Positions 1 to 8,872 of a stretch of 64,000 nt of DNA are shown in pieces. The notes beneath the pieces were generated by a model. The model saw nothing but the letters and a program-made list of their open reading frames with translations. It ran no database searches and was not told the origin of the DNA. The stretch is from assembly GCA_019119895.1 (NCBI GenBank), contig DWWD01000030.1, positions 39,569 through 103,568 on the forward strand. The letters run 5' to 3'. The stretch is from Candidatus Anaerostipes avistercoris (GTDB lineage: Bacteria > Bacillota > Clostridia > Lachnospirales > Lachnospiraceae). A program made the position numbers and the translations under genes. The stretch's first letter is position 1; every line of letters starts with the position of its first letter.

Positions 1-1470
1 AAGACCCAGAATGGCGCAGCCATGAGCATTGGACGAGTGGCTACCTTCCTTGATATTTATATTCAGAGAGACCTGGAGAAAGGAATTCTGACAGAAACAG
101 AGGCTCAGGAATTGATCGATCATTTGACCATGAAATTCCGCATGGTAAAATTTGCGAGAATTCCTTCCTATAACCAGCTGTTTTCGGGAGATCCGGTCTG
201 GGCGACTCTGGATCTGGCAGGAATCGGCGTGGACGGACGCTCCATGGTAACAAAGACAGATTTCCGATTCCTACATACACTGGAAAATATGGGACCTTCA
301 CCGGAACCAAACCTGACCGTTTTATATTCTTCCGCTCTGCCGGAAAATTTTAAGAAATATGCGGCTGACATTTCCATCCGCACAAGTTCCGTGCAGTACG
401 AAAATGACGACGTTATGAAGCCAATCTGGGGCGACGATTACGCAATCTGCTGCTGTGTATCCGCAACACAGACCGGAAAAGAAATGCAGTTCTTCGGAGC
501 AAGAGCGAACCTGGCAAAATGCCTTTTGTACGCCATCAACGGCGGAGTCGATGAGAAGACAAAACAACAGGTGGGACCGCAGTATATGCCGGTAACATCT
601 GAGTATCTGAATTATGATGAGGTGCTGGCAAAATATGACGTTATGATGGACTGGCTGGCTGATCTTTACGTCAATACGCTGAATCTGATCCAGTACATGC
701 ATGATAAATATTATTATGAATCAGCGCTGATGGCTCTGATTGATACGGAAGTCAGAAGAACATTCGCCACAGGAATCGCAGGATTCTCCCATGCAGTAGA
801 TTCACTGAGCGCGATCAAATACGCGAAAGTGAAAACAGTCAGAGATGAAGATGGAATCGTCACAGAATACGAGACAGAAGGAGACTTCCCGAAATACGGA
901 AATGATGATGACCGCGCCGATGACATTGCGGTATGGCTGTTAAGAACATTCTTGGAGAAGATCAAGAAACATCATACTTACAGAGACTCTGAACCGACGA
1001 CCTCCATCCTTACGATCACATCCAATGTGGTTTACGGAAAAGCGACAGGATCTATGCCGGATGGAAGAAAAGCGGGAGAGCCGCTGGCACCGGGAGCAAA
1101 TCCAAGTTACGGAGCAGAACAGAACGGTCTGCTGGCATCTCTGAACTCTGTGGCAAAACTGCCGTATGAGTGGGCTCTGGACGGAATTTCCAATACCCAG
1201 ACCATCAATCCGGACGCGCTGGGGCATGAGGCGCAGGAAAGAATTGACAACCTGGTCCGTGTTATGGACGGATACTTTGATCAGGGAGCCCATCATCTGA
1301 ATGTCAATGTTTTTGGAAAAGAAAAACTGATTGACGCCATGGAACATCCGGAGAAAGAAGAATACGCAAATTTCACCATCCGGGTATCCGGTTATGCGGT
1401 GAAATTCATCGATCTGACCAGAGAACAGCAGCTGGATGTTATCTCCAGAACATGCCATAAGACGATGTAG
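1..1470 (+). CDS. pflB: formate C-acetyltransferase (pyruvate formate-lyase), 5' end outside window
   Basis: Converts pyruvate and CoA to acetyl-CoA and formate in the cytosol during fermentation; a glycyl-radical enzyme. The frame is open from base 1, so only the C-terminal ~489 residues are present. The active-site cysteines lie in ICCCVS (codons at about 448-456). The C-terminal glycyl-radical loop RVSGYAV (Gly codon at 1390-1392) and the ending ISRTCHKTM are typical of PflB. The activating enzyme follows directly, which supports a true PFL rather than another glycyl-radical enzyme. The start and upstream regulation cannot be seen. Confidence 0.95.
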   Translation, partial: KTQNGAAMSIGRVATFLDIYIQRDLEKGILTETEAQELIDHLTMKFRMVKFARIPSYNQLFSGDPVWATLDLAGIGVDGRSMVTKTDFRFLHTLENMGPSPEPNLTVLYSSALPENFKKYAADISIRTSSVQYENDDVMKPIWGDDYAICCCVSATQTGKEMQFFGARANLAKCLLYAINGGVDEKTKQQVGPQYMPVTSEYLNYDEVLAKYDVMMDWLADLYVNTLNLIQYMHDKYYYESALMALIDTEVRRTFATGIAGFSHAVDSLSAIKYAKVKTVRDEDGIVTEYETEGDFPKYGNDDDRADDIAVWLLRTFLEKIKKHHTYRDSEPTTSILTITSNVVYGKATGSMPDGRKAGEPLAPGANPSYGAEQNGLLASLNSVAKLPYEWALDGISNTQTINPDALGHEAQERIDNLVRVMDGYFDQGAHHLNVNVFGKEKLIDAMEHPEKEEYANFTIRVSGYAVKFIDLTREQQLDVISRTCHKTM

Positions 1471-1471
1471 C

Positions 1472-2206
1472 ATGATGGAAACAAAAGGAACCGGACGGAT
1501 ACATTCCCTGGAAACGTTTGGGCTTGTGGATGGTCCGGGGGTACGGTTTGTCGTATTTATGCAGGGATGCCGGATGCGGTGCAGATACTGCCACAATCCG
1601 GAAACCTGGAGTGAAACAGCCGGAGAAGAATGGACGCCGGAGGCCCTCCTGGAGAGGGCCTGGCGTTATCATAACTACTGGGGAAAGAACGGAGGCATTA
1701 CCGTCAGCGGAGGCGAACCGCTGCTCCAGATTGATTTTCTGGCAGAATTTTTCCGGCTGGCGAAAAAAAGAGGAATCCACACCACATTGGATACCTGCGG
1801 GCAGCCCTTTACAAGAGAAGAGCCTTTTTATGGAACATGGAAGAAGTTAATGAAGTACACGGATCTGGTGATGCTGGATCTGAAGGAAATGAATGGACGG
1901 CGGCACAAAGATCTGACCGGATGGGATAATGAAAATATTCTTAAAATGGCAGAAGAAATGTCTGAAATGGGGATTCCAATGTGGATCCGTCATGTCCTGG
2001 TTCCCGGGCTGACCGATGACCGGGAAGGGCTGGCCTGTCTCAGAACATTTATGGATGGATTAAAGACGGTGGAGAAATTTGAGATTCTTCCATATCACAC
2101 ACTGGGGACATTAAAATGGGAAGAAATGGGACTGGAGTATTCGCTGGACGGCATTCTGCCGCCGACGGAAGAAGAAATAGAACAAGCAGAGAAATTTTTC
2201 CAGTAA
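1472..2206 (+). CDS. pflA: pyruvate formate-lyase activating enzyme (radical SAM)
   Basis: Installs the glycyl radical on PflB using S-adenosylmethionine and a 4Fe-4S cluster. Counting from this start, the cluster ligands are C33, C37 and C40 in GCRMRCRYCHNPETW; the GGEP motif and DLKEM segment of PFL activases follow. About 244 residues, the normal family length. The frame is open further upstream to an ATG at 1436 inside pflB, but homology begins at GRIHSLETFG, so the ATG at 1472 (or 1475), just after the pflB stop, is preferred. It has only a weak ribosome site, suggesting translational coupling to pflB. Confidence 0.93.
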   Translation: MMETKGTGRIHSLETFGLVDGPGVRFVVFMQGCRMRCRYCHNPETWSETAGEEWTPEALLERAWRYHNYWGKNGGITVSGGEPLLQIDFLAEFFRLAKKRGIHTTLDTCGQPFTREEPFYGTWKKLMKYTDLVMLDLKEMNGRRHKDLTGWDNENILKMAEEMSEMGIPMWIRHVLVPGLTDDREGLACLRTFMDGLKTVEKFEILPYHTLGTLKWEEMGLEYSLDGILPPTEEEIEQAEKFFQ

Positions 2207-2228
2207 TAAAAAATATTTCATAAACAGC

Positions 2229-2280
2229 TGGACAAAATGCCGGAAATATCGTATGATGCAGTTAGTTAGAATAAACTAAC
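2229..2280 (+). promoter_or_regulatory. putative promoter followed by an AGTTA-type inverted repeat
   Basis: TGGACA-N17-TATGAT (about 2229-2257) matches a sigma-A promoter at 10 of 12 bases. It is followed by GTTAGTT-N6-AACTAAC (2261-2280), placed like an operator. Only about 50 bases later comes a terminator, and no forward gene follows. It could be the relic of a lost gene or drive a very short transcript. Confidence 0.35.
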
Positions 2281-2304
2281 TCGAAAAAATAACATAAACA
2301 AAGC

Positions 2305-2336
2305 GAAAACGACCGATCTTCCTTCCGGTCGTTTTC
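2305..2336 (+). terminator. intrinsic terminator
   Basis: An 11-bp stem (GAAAACGACCG / CGGTCGTTTTC) with T-rich flanks. It can work in both directions, ending pflA transcription and that of the convergent oxidoreductase gene. Confidence 0.8.
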
Positions 2337-2354
2337 TTGCATGATGGGGATAAC

Positions 2355-3296
2355 TTATGCGCAGGCGCGGATTTTTTCAGATAATATCAGGATCTCTTTT
2401 GTATCACTCAGGCTGTGGATGCTGCTTTCCGTCTTCCCGGCTTTCACATCCCGGATCAGGGCCTGGATTTCCATGGTCATATCGTCGCCCAGGATAGGAT
2501 CCTCCCGTTTTATGACGGAGCCGTCCCGGAGTGTGATCGTGTAGGAAGATATTCGATTGAAAAAGGGAACTTCAATGCTTCCTTTTGTACCCTGGATGAA
2601 AGCTGTGCGGTCGGTTTTGCGGTCGATGGCGCCTTCGGCGAAAGCCGTGTATCCGCCGGCGAACGACAGATCCGCGGAAAAATATTCTTCGATTCCGTCG
2701 CGGACTTTAAGGGTGGATTTCACATCTATGATTTCATCCCGGCAGAGGCCGAGGATAAATCCCAGTGCGTAGCTTCCGATGTCATTTAAGGCGCCGCCCT
2801 GTTCGGGATCAAACAGAAAGCAGGAAGACGGCATATTGGAAGCGTCCGAACAAAAAGAAGTTTTTATATGGCGGATCTGGCCGATCAGAGGAAGATCTTC
2901 TTTCAGATGCCGGAATCCGTCATTAAATTTTGTCTTAAAAGCTTCCAGACAGTATGTGCCGGTTTCCTTTCCCTTTGCGCGAATCTCATCGACATCGCCG
3001 GAAGACAGGACGAGGGGCTTTTCACAGAGAACCGGAATGTGATGATCCATGGCGCGCAGAATCCATTCTTTATGGTACTTGTGGGTCAGCGCAATATAGA
3101 CCGCGTCCACCTGCGGATCCTGCAGCAGGGCTTCGTAGTCACGGTAAAGTATTACCTGAGGGTTTGCTGTCAGATAAGGGTCATTTTCAGGGACAGATTT
3201 TGAAGCGACGGCAGTGACTCTGCCTTCGTCCGTTGATGTGATGCTCTGAATAAATTTATGGGCAATATTGCCAAAACCGATGATTCCAAAATTCAT
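2355..3296 (-). CDS. Gfo/Idh/MocA-family oxidoreductase
   Basis: Predicted NAD(P)-dependent dehydrogenase of unknown substrate (sugars, inositols or related polyols are usual). The N-terminus has the Rossmann motif GIIGFGNIA. The conserved EKP motif (LCEKPLVLS, about residues 90-100) and the GALNDIGSY segment are where this family binds cofactor and substrate. 313 residues, slightly short for the family. The start is backed by AAAGGAGTC just upstream. It is a single-gene unit, convergent with pflA. A more distant relative lies at 9590-10567. Family assignment is firm, substrate unknown. Confidence 0.88.
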   Translation of the reverse strand: MNFGIIGFGNIAHKFIQSITSTDEGRVTAVASKSVPENDPYLTANPQVILYRDYEALLQDPQVDAVYIALTHKYHKEWILRAMDHHIPVLCEKPLVLSSGDVDEIRAKGKETGTYCLEAFKTKFNDGFRHLKEDLPLIGQIRHIKTSFCSDASNMPSSCFLFDPEQGGALNDIGSYALGFILGLCRDEIIDVKSTLKVRDGIEEYFSADLSFAGGYTAFAEGAIDRKTDRTAFIQGTKGSIEVPFFNRISSYTITLRDGSVIKREDPILGDDMTMEIQALIRDVKAGKTESSIHSLSDTKEILILSEKIRACA

Positions 3297-3444
3297 AAGA
3301 AGACTCCTTTCAAATAATAACTGATTCTATCATAACATGTTACAGAGATTTTTCCTATGAATAAAAGTCCGGATAAAAAGAGGGGACCGGAGATTCGAAA
3401 ATCCCCGGCATTATGAAAAAGTATGAAAAAAGTTCTAGCAAAAG

Positions 3445-3484
3445 TAACTAATGTCTTAGTTATTTGCTATGATTATAGTATAAT
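3445..3484 (+). promoter_or_regulatory. promoter with dyad overlapping the -35, upstream of the aldolase gene
   Basis: TTAGTT (3456-3461), 17 bases, then TATAAT (3479-3484). A perfect inverted repeat TAACTAA-TGTC-TTAGTTA (3445-3462) covers the -35, which suits a repressor operator. A short reading frame can be extended through here (from 3423), but the promoter and the later strong ribosome site argue it is not coding. Confidence 0.55.
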
Positions 3485-3569
3485 AGAAGAATATGAAGAA
3501 AATGTGATAAAATCAAAAAAAATAACAATTAAGGATAAATTAAGAAAAAGGGAAAGGAGAGAGATCTTC

Positions 3570-4610
3570 ATGTTATCACTGGAAAGTGACTATACGAAAG
3601 GGGCTCATAAGAAAATACTGGAACGCCTCTGTGAGATCAATATGGAACCACAGCCGGGATATGGAAGCGATATGTATTGTGAACAGGCAGGCGAGAAGAT
3701 CAAAGCAGCATGCGGATGCCACGATGCAGATGTTTTCTTCATGACAGGGGGAACCCAGACTAACGCCCTGATCATTGACAGCATGACGGAGCCGTACGAG
3801 GGCGTTGTCGCGGCGGATTCCGGACATGTCAGTGTGCATGAGGCAGGCGCGGTGGAATTTACCGGTCATAAGGTTCTGACCATACCGGGAAACTGCGGAA
3901 AGATTCAGGCAGACCGTCTGAGAAACTGCCTGGAGGATTTCTGGAAGGATGAAAATCATGAACATATGGTATTTCCGGGCATGGTTTACCTTTCACATCC
4001 GACAGAGTTTGGAACGCTGTACAGCCTGAAGGAGCTGGAAGAGATTTCCGGAATCTGCAGAGAGTATCAGATACCGCTGTATCTGGATGGAGCCCGGCTG
4101 GGGTACGGTCTTATGAGTCAGGATACAAATGTATCTCTGGAGGATATCGCCCGGCTTTGCGATGTCTTCTACATTGGAGGTACGAAAGTCGGCGCGTTGT
4201 TTGGAGAAGCCGCAGTATTCACGAAAAAGAATACGCCGAAACATTTCGTCACGCGGATCAAGCAGCATGGAGCTCTTCTCGCGAAGGGATGGCTGACGGG
4301 CGTACAGTTCGATGTTCTTTTTACGGACGGGCTCTACTTTGAAATCAGCAAAAAGGCTGTCAATCTGGCACAGAAGATAAAAGAAGGATTTGCACAGCGT
4401 GGATATGAGTTTTTCATAGATTCGCCGACAAATCAGCAGTTTATCGTTCTGGAAAACGGGGAGATGGAACAGTTAAGAAAGAAAGTGAGGTTCAGTTTCT
4501 GGGAAAAAATCGACGACTCTCATACAGCAGTCCGTTTTGCCACGAGCTGGGCTACAAAAGAATCAGAAATCAGGGAATTATTTAAAATTCTGGATGAAGT
4601 CAGGAGTTAA
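3570..4610 (+). CDS. low-specificity L-threonine aldolase-like PLP enzyme
   Basis: Member of the beta-eliminating lyase/threonine aldolase family (fold type I PLP), which cleaves L-threonine or allo-threonine to glycine and acetaldehyde. The likely PLP lysine is K206 in GGTKVGA, preceded by the Asp of LYLDGARLG; the Gly-rich MTGGTQTNA (about residue 58) contacts the phosphate. 346 residues from the ATG at 3570, which has GGAAAGGAGAG upstream; the frame opens 49 codons earlier but that part contains the promoter. It lies 37 bp ahead of a fructosamine-kinase-like gene, probably co-transcribed. An exact substrate other than threonine is possible. Confidence 0.85.
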   Translation: MLSLESDYTKGAHKKILERLCEINMEPQPGYGSDMYCEQAGEKIKAACGCHDADVFFMTGGTQTNALIIDSMTEPYEGVVAADSGHVSVHEAGAVEFTGHKVLTIPGNCGKIQADRLRNCLEDFWKDENHEHMVFPGMVYLSHPTEFGTLYSLKELEEISGICREYQIPLYLDGARLGYGLMSQDTNVSLEDIARLCDVFYIGGTKVGALFGEAAVFTKKNTPKHFVTRIKQHGALLAKGWLTGVQFDVLFTDGLYFEISKKAVNLAQKIKEGFAQRGYEFFIDSPTNQQFIVLENGEMEQLRKKVRFSFWEKIDDSHTAVRFATSWATKESEIRELFKILDEVRS

Positions 4611-4647
4611 GCAGCAGGTCAACATGTATTCAAAAGGTGGGAAAGAG

Positions 4648-5571
4648 ATGAGTTTGGAGAAAATAAGACAGGATTATAAATCTTTCAATGAAGCAGTCAA
4701 AGAAATCTTTGGAGAAAACGCAGAGATCACAAAGCGGGATTATGTCTATGGAGGAAGCATCAATGATTCCCGCAAAATGAGTCTGTCTACGGGTGATATC
4801 ATCTTTGTGAAGACAAATACGATAGAAAATAAGAAGTTTTTTGAAACAGAAATCGCAGGCCTTAAAGCCCTTGACTCTGTCGGCAAAATCGGTGTGCCGG
4901 AAATTCTGGGAAGCGGAACCGATCAGGATAAGGGAGTGTCCTTTCTCATTCTGGAATATCTGGAAAGTCCGTCAAAGATAGAAAATTACTGGGAGGAATT
5001 TGGGCATCAGCTGGCCGGCCTGCATAAGGCGGAATGCTCCAGATTTGTACCTTCTGATAACGGAAAGGAGCGGTATGGTTTTCTGGAAGACAATTTCATT
5101 GGTGCCGGTCCTCAGATCAATACGCCGAAGGAAAAATGGGTGGATTTTTACAGGGAGTGCAGACTTCTTCCGCAGATCAAAAGAGCGGAGAATTATTTTG
5201 ATCCTGACACGATGAGAAAGCTGGACCACCTGCTGGAGCGTCTGGAATCTTTCCTGGAAGAGCCGGACTTTCCGTCACTTCTTCATGGTGATCTGTGGGG
5301 CGGAAATGTCATGTGTGGCAGCGATGGAAAAGCATGGATCATTGATCCGGCGGCCTATGTGGGGGACTTTGAGGCGGATCTTGCCATGACGCAGCTGTTC
5401 GGAGGATTTCCGACAGAATTTTACAGCGCTTATAATGAAGTCAATCCGATTTCTGTAGATTATCCGCAGAAAAGGGATTTTTATCAGCTGTACCATCTCC
5501 TGAATCATCTGAATTTGTTCGGAAGATCTTATTTCGGAAATGTCATACGAATTATAAGAAAATATGTATAA
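4648..5571 (+). CDS. fructosamine kinase family protein
   Basis: Aminoglycoside/choline-kinase-fold small-molecule kinase of the fructosamine-3-kinase family. These enzymes phosphorylate sugar-amine adducts (Amadori products, ribulosamines) so that they decay, repairing glycated amines or proteins. The catalytic loop LLHGDLWGGNV and the metal-binding IDPAAYVGDFEADLAM are both intact. 307 residues, close to the family norm. The start at 4648 has AAGGTGGG seven bases upstream. The aldolase-like gene ends 37 bp before it, so the pair may process amino-compound damage products, though that link is inference. Confidence 0.85.
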   Translation: MSLEKIRQDYKSFNEAVKEIFGENAEITKRDYVYGGSINDSRKMSLSTGDIIFVKTNTIENKKFFETEIAGLKALDSVGKIGVPEILGSGTDQDKGVSFLILEYLESPSKIENYWEEFGHQLAGLHKAECSRFVPSDNGKERYGFLEDNFIGAGPQINTPKEKWVDFYRECRLLPQIKRAENYFDPDTMRKLDHLLERLESFLEEPDFPSLLHGDLWGGNVMCGSDGKAWIIDPAAYVGDFEADLAMTQLFGGFPTEFYSAYNEVNPISVDYPQKRDFYQLYHLLNHLNLFGRSYFGNVIRIIRKYV

Positions 5572-5629
5572 CACAAGATTTTTTTTAGATAATTTTATTT
5601 TTTGTTTAGAAAATTTTATAGGCAGGAAA

Positions 5630-5657
5630 TTGAATCCTGCGGGGAATAAGGTATAAT
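5630..5657 (+). promoter_or_regulatory. possible orphan forward promoter
   Basis: TTGAAT-N16-TATAAT lies in the gap after the kinase gene. The only thing downstream on this strand is the terminator at 5711-5740, so if active it would give a transcript of roughly 80 bases. The 172-bp gap holds nothing else recognisable. Confidence 0.3.
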
Positions 5658-5710
5658 GAAGACATAGTTTTTCATATATATTTTAATCCTCTCTTTTCAT
5701 TAATAAAAGC

Positions 5711-5740
5711 AAAAGTCCCATCGGTTTCGGTGGGACTTTT
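5711..5740. terminator. bidirectional intrinsic terminator
   Basis: AAAAGTCCCA and TGGGACTTTT pair around a short loop, with A-rich and T-rich flanks. It ends the ABC permease gene on the reverse strand and the kinase operon on the forward strand. Confidence 0.85.
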
Positions 5741-5743
5741 CTT

Positions 5744-6544
5744 TTACATATGTTTCACTGCGTATTTTTCGGCTGCGTGCAGGAGTCTGTAAAGCAGCAT
5801 GGCGATCAGACACAGAAGGATGATGGACATCATGACCCAGTCCATCTTAAAGACCTGGCTTCCGTAAATGATCAGATATCCAAGCCCCGCTTTTGCGGCC
5901 AGAAATTCTCCGATGATAACGCCTACCAGAGACAGTCCGATGCTGACTTTCATCAGGCTGATAAAGAGAGGGATACAGCTTGGGATTACCGCAAGGCGGA
6001 GACAGTCGGTTCTAGAGCCTCCCAGTGTCCGGATCAGGATCAGACGTTCCGGATCAACTTTCATAAATCCGTGATACAGGTTCAGGATGCTTCCGAAAAC
6101 GGCGATGGATATGGCGGTGATAATGATCGTTTTCATGTTATTTCCCAGCCAGACGATAAGGATCGGCGCCAGAGCGGATTTCGGGAGACTGTTTAATACG
6201 ACCAGATAAGGTTCCAGAACATCGGCGGCAGGGCGGCACCACCACAGGAGAACGGAAACGCCCAGCGTAAGCACCATAACCAGAAGAAAGCTTGCGATGG
6301 TCTCAGTCAGCGTAATGCCGATGTGGAAAAATAGACTCTGGTCTTTCAGCATCGTGTAAAAACATTGAACAATCCGCTGGGGACTGCTGAAAATAAAGCC
6401 GTTTAAATATCCTTTTTCCACGGAAATTTCCCATGCGGCCAGGATTGCCAGCAGCAGAAGCACCTGCGCGGCCAGAATCCAGTATTTTCTCCTTTGCAGT
6501 GACTGAAGATATTGTTTCTGTGCTTCAGACGGCTCACGTGTCAT
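5744..6544 (-). CDS. ABC transporter permease, SsuC/TauC type
   Basis: Inner subunit of an importer of the nitrate/sulfonate/taurine/thiamine-precursor class. About six membrane helices are visible after a charged N-terminus; the coupling EAA-like loop is in IRTLGGSRTDCLRLAVIP. 266 residues from the ATG at 6544, backed by GGAGGG; the open frame extends further but would run deeper into the ATPase gene. It overlaps the 3' end of the ATPase by 11 bases, so the two are translationally coupled. No substrate-binding protein is encoded beside it, so the substrate is unknown. Confidence 0.88.
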   Translation of the reverse strand: MTREPSEAQKQYLQSLQRRKYWILAAQVLLLLAILAAWEISVEKGYLNGFIFSSPQRIVQCFYTMLKDQSLFFHIGITLTETIASFLLVMVLTLGVSVLLWWCRPAADVLEPYLVVLNSLPKSALAPILIVWLGNNMKTIIITAISIAVFGSILNLYHGFMKVDPERLILIRTLGGSRTDCLRLAVIPSCIPLFISLMKVSIGLSLVGVIIGEFLAAKAGLGYLIIYGSQVFKMDWVMMSIILLCLIAMLLYRLLHAAEKYAVKHM

Positions 6545-7298
6545 TGATATCCCTCCACAACTGATTGAAATAATCTTTGAATTCCACAGCATTTCTTGCG
6601 TTTTTCGGTGTTCTCTCCGGACAGGACAGATGGATCGGAATGATCGATTTTACAGTTCCCGGACGTCTGGTCAGGACGATGACCCGGTCCGCCATGCTGA
6701 CAGCTTCTGACAGATCGTGGGTGACCAGAAGAGCGGTTTTATGTTCCTTCTTAATGATGGTGCCGATATCATTGGATACATTTAACCGGGTCTGATAATC
6801 CAGTGCGGAGAAGGGTTCATCCAGCAGAAGAATATCCGGAGAGAGGGCAAGGGTGCGGATCAGGGCTGCCCGCTGCCGCATACCGCCGGACAGCTGATCC
6901 GGATAAGAATCGCGGAAATCTTCCAGGCCGTAAGAGGTCAGAAGGTGCTCTACGCGTTCATAGGCTGCCGGATCCCTGATTTTCTGTATTTTAAGTCCCA
7001 GGACAGCATTTTCATATATGGTTTTCCATGGAAGAAGCTGATCATTTTGCAGCATATAGCCGACTTTTTCTTTGGAAATCACAAGAGGATAACCATTGAT
7101 CAGAATTTCTCCGCTGTCCAGGGAAAGGAGCCGCGCGATCAGGTGAAGCAGCGTGGACTTTCCGCAGCCGCTGGGACCAACGACTGCAACGAATTCACCG
7201 GATTTTATATGGAAGGAAACATTATGAAGGGCGGGAGTTTCCTGCTTTAATGAATGATAAGTGTAGCAAACGTGGTCAAGGGACAGGGCATAAGTCAT
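6534..7298 (-). CDS. ABC transporter ATP-binding protein, SsuB/TauB type
   Basis: Energises the permease encoded just downstream. Walker A GPSGCGKST (about residue 40), signature LSGGMRQR, Walker B ILLLDEPF and the H-loop LLVTHDLSEA are all intact. Start chosen at the ATG at 7298, preceded by GGAGGTTTCT; a 57-codon upstream extension of the frame would enter sfsA's leader and lacks homology. 254 residues, the family norm. Transcribed away from sfsA. Confidence 0.9.
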   Translation of the reverse strand: MTYALSLDHVCYTYHSLKQETPALHNVSFHIKSGEFVAVVGPSGCGKSTLLHLIARLLSLDSGEILINGYPLVISKEKVGYMLQNDQLLPWKTIYENAVLGLKIQKIRDPAAYERVEHLLTSYGLEDFRDSYPDQLSGGMRQRAALIRTLALSPDILLLDEPFSALDYQTRLNVSNDIGTIIKKEHKTALLVTHDLSEAVSMADRVIVLTRRPGTVKSIIPIHLSCPERTPKNARNAVEFKDYFNQLWRDINDT

Positions 7299-7407
7299 AG
7301 AAACCTCCGAAATCTTTGTTATAATAGAATATGCAGAAAAAGAAAAAATGCTCCCGAACGGCGGCATGGATCTGCGCAGAATATAAGGAAAAGGTGAAAC
7401 AACAGCA

Positions 7408-8097
7408 ATGAAATATGAACATATGACAGAAGGAATTTTTTTGAGCCGGCCTAACCGGTTTATTGCCATGGTGGAAGCGGAAGGAAGTCAGGCTAAGGCA
7501 CATGTGAAAAACACAGGAAGATGCCGGGAGCTGCTGATTCCCGGAACCAAAGTATTTCTCCAAAAGCACAATAATCCGGATAGAAAGACAAAATATTCCC
7601 TGATCGGGGTCATGAAAGGCGATGTTATGGTCAATATGGATTCTCAGGCGCCGAACCATGTGGTCAGAGAATGGCTGGAGCAGGGAGGTATCTATCAAAA
7701 AACGAATTTGATCGCGGCAGAACGAAAATACGGCGATTCCCGCTTTGATTTTTATATAGAAGGAGACGGAAAAAAAGCTTTCGTTGAGGTAAAAGGGGTC
7801 ACTCTGGAGGAAGAAGGAACTGCCCGATTTCCGGACGCACCCACGGAACGAGGGGTAAAACATGTAAAAGAATTGATGAAATGTATAGAAGAAGGATATG
7901 AGGCGTATATTATTTTTGTGATTCAAATGAAAGGAACCCGGAAGTTTGAGCCAAATGACAAGAGGCATCCGGAATTTGGGGCCGTACTTCGGGAAGCCGG
8001 ACAGGCCGGCGTCCGGATACGGGCTCTGGACTGCAGAGTCGGCATGGACAGTCTGGTGATCGATGAGCCGGTGCCGGTAGTTCTGGATGAAAGTTAA
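7408..8097 (+). CDS. sfsA: SfsA family DNA/RNA nuclease (sugar fermentation stimulation protein A)
   Basis: SfsA homologues carry an OB-fold-like N-terminal part and a PD-(D/E)XK-like nuclease C-terminal part; E. coli SfsA was first linked to maltose metabolism. Visible family motifs are the N-terminal SRPNRFIAMV, HVKNTGRCRELL, and the acidic core FDFYIEGDGKKAFVEVKGV with TLEEEGTARFPDAPTERG. 229 residues, normal size. It converges with the Crp/Fnr gene, sharing four bases at the stop codons. A TATAAT at 7320-7325 is a plausible -10 element. Confidence 0.9.
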   Translation: MKYEHMTEGIFLSRPNRFIAMVEAEGSQAKAHVKNTGRCRELLIPGTKVFLQKHNNPDRKTKYSLIGVMKGDVMVNMDSQAPNHVVREWLEQGGIYQKTNLIAAERKYGDSRFDFYIEGDGKKAFVEVKGVTLEEEGTARFPDAPTERGVKHVKELMKCIEEGYEAYIIFVIQMKGTRKFEPNDKRHPEFGAVLREAGQAGVRIRALDCRVGMDSLVIDEPVPVVLDES

Positions 8098-8771
8098 AGT
8101 CCGTCTGCGATATCCTGCAGGGTATCCGGATCCAGGATTTTAATCTGATTTCTCCCTGTAATTCGGAGAACACCCTGATTCTGCAGACCGGACAAGGTTC
8201 GGGACAGAGAAGGACGGGTCGTATTCAGGTAAGCGGCCAGTTCACTGCGGTTCATGCTCAGGGGAACCGTGTCGGCGCCGGTGCGGTTTTCCAGAAGATA
8301 TCTGGCGAGTCTCTGTTCCAGCTCTCCGCAGGTCAGAAGATCCAGACGTTCCTGTTTCTGGTGATTGTCCAGGGCAAAGATGTGGAGCATGTTAAAGATG
8401 GCCTGACTGTGATGCTCACAGTTTTTCTCACAGGTTCGGAAGAAGAAACTCCGGTCTGCCGTGAGAATCCTGCAGGGACTTTCTGTCCGGACAGTGTATC
8501 CAAAAGCCTTTTTGTCCAGGAAAACATCGGTTTCGCCGAACAGACTGCCGGCAGAACGGTATTCGATGTTCATGGGTTTCCCCATATAATTATACTGTTC
8601 CAGTATGACGGTGCCTTCCAGAATCAGGTACAGCACGGCAGGTTTGTCATCCGGGTAAACAATCGTCTGACCCTTTGGAAAGGACAGGGTCTCGGCGTGG
8701 GAGCAGTGAAGAATCCGCTGGATTTCCGCATCATTTAAATTTTGAAAGAGTAACGTATCTTTAAGTTCCAT
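8094..8771 (-). CDS. Crp/Fnr-family transcriptional regulator
   Basis: N-terminal cyclic-nucleotide-binding-like beta barrel (about residues 10-120) followed by a winged helix-turn-helix, MNRSELAAYLNTTRPSLSRTL (about 165-185). Several cysteines (HCSHAE, ESPCR, RTCEKNCEHH) could bind a redox or haem ligand, but no canonical FNR cluster pattern is certain. 225 residues from the ATG at 8771, with AAGGA upstream. Its probable operator is the palindrome at 8794-8809 in the shared control region with superoxide reductase and rubredoxin. That position suggests autoregulation and control of oxidative or nitrosative defence; HcpR-like regulators are the closest concept. Confidence 0.85.
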   Translation of the reverse strand: MELKDTLLFQNLNDAEIQRILHCSHAETLSFPKGQTIVYPDDKPAVLYLILEGTVILEQYNYMGKPMNIEYRSAGSLFGETDVFLDKKAFGYTVRTESPCRILTADRSFFFRTCEKNCEHHSQAIFNMLHIFALDNHQKQERLDLLTCGELEQRLARYLLENRTGADTVPLSMNRSELAAYLNTTRPSLSRTLSGLQNQGVLRITGRNQIKILDPDTLQDIADGL

Positions 8772-8793
8772 TTTTTCATCCTTTTTTGCACTT

Positions 8794-8809
8794 TGTAACA
8801 TATGTTACA
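8794..8809. promoter_or_regulatory. Crp/Fnr-type operator
   Basis: A perfect 16-bp palindrome, TGTAACATATGTTACA, matching the TGTNA-N6-TNACA pattern. Its centre is 41.5 bases before the start site predicted from a TATTAT -10 at 8831-8836, the class II activator position for the superoxide reductase gene. It also lies 23 bases before the regulator's own start codon. Confidence 0.75.
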
Positions 8810-8872
8810 GAAATAATATCAATTTAAGGTTATTATATAGCTACAGTCAGGAACAGTAAAGGAGGAAATGAA

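Noticed and set aside
940..1596. Long open frame on the reverse strand across pflB and pflA
   Set aside because: It lies wholly opposite well-recognised genes, has no ribosome site and no family resemblance; it is a codon-bias shadow.
3423..3569. 49-codon N-terminal extension of the aldolase frame
   Set aside because: The stretch holds a good promoter and dyad, and a strong ribosome site precedes the ATG at 3570.
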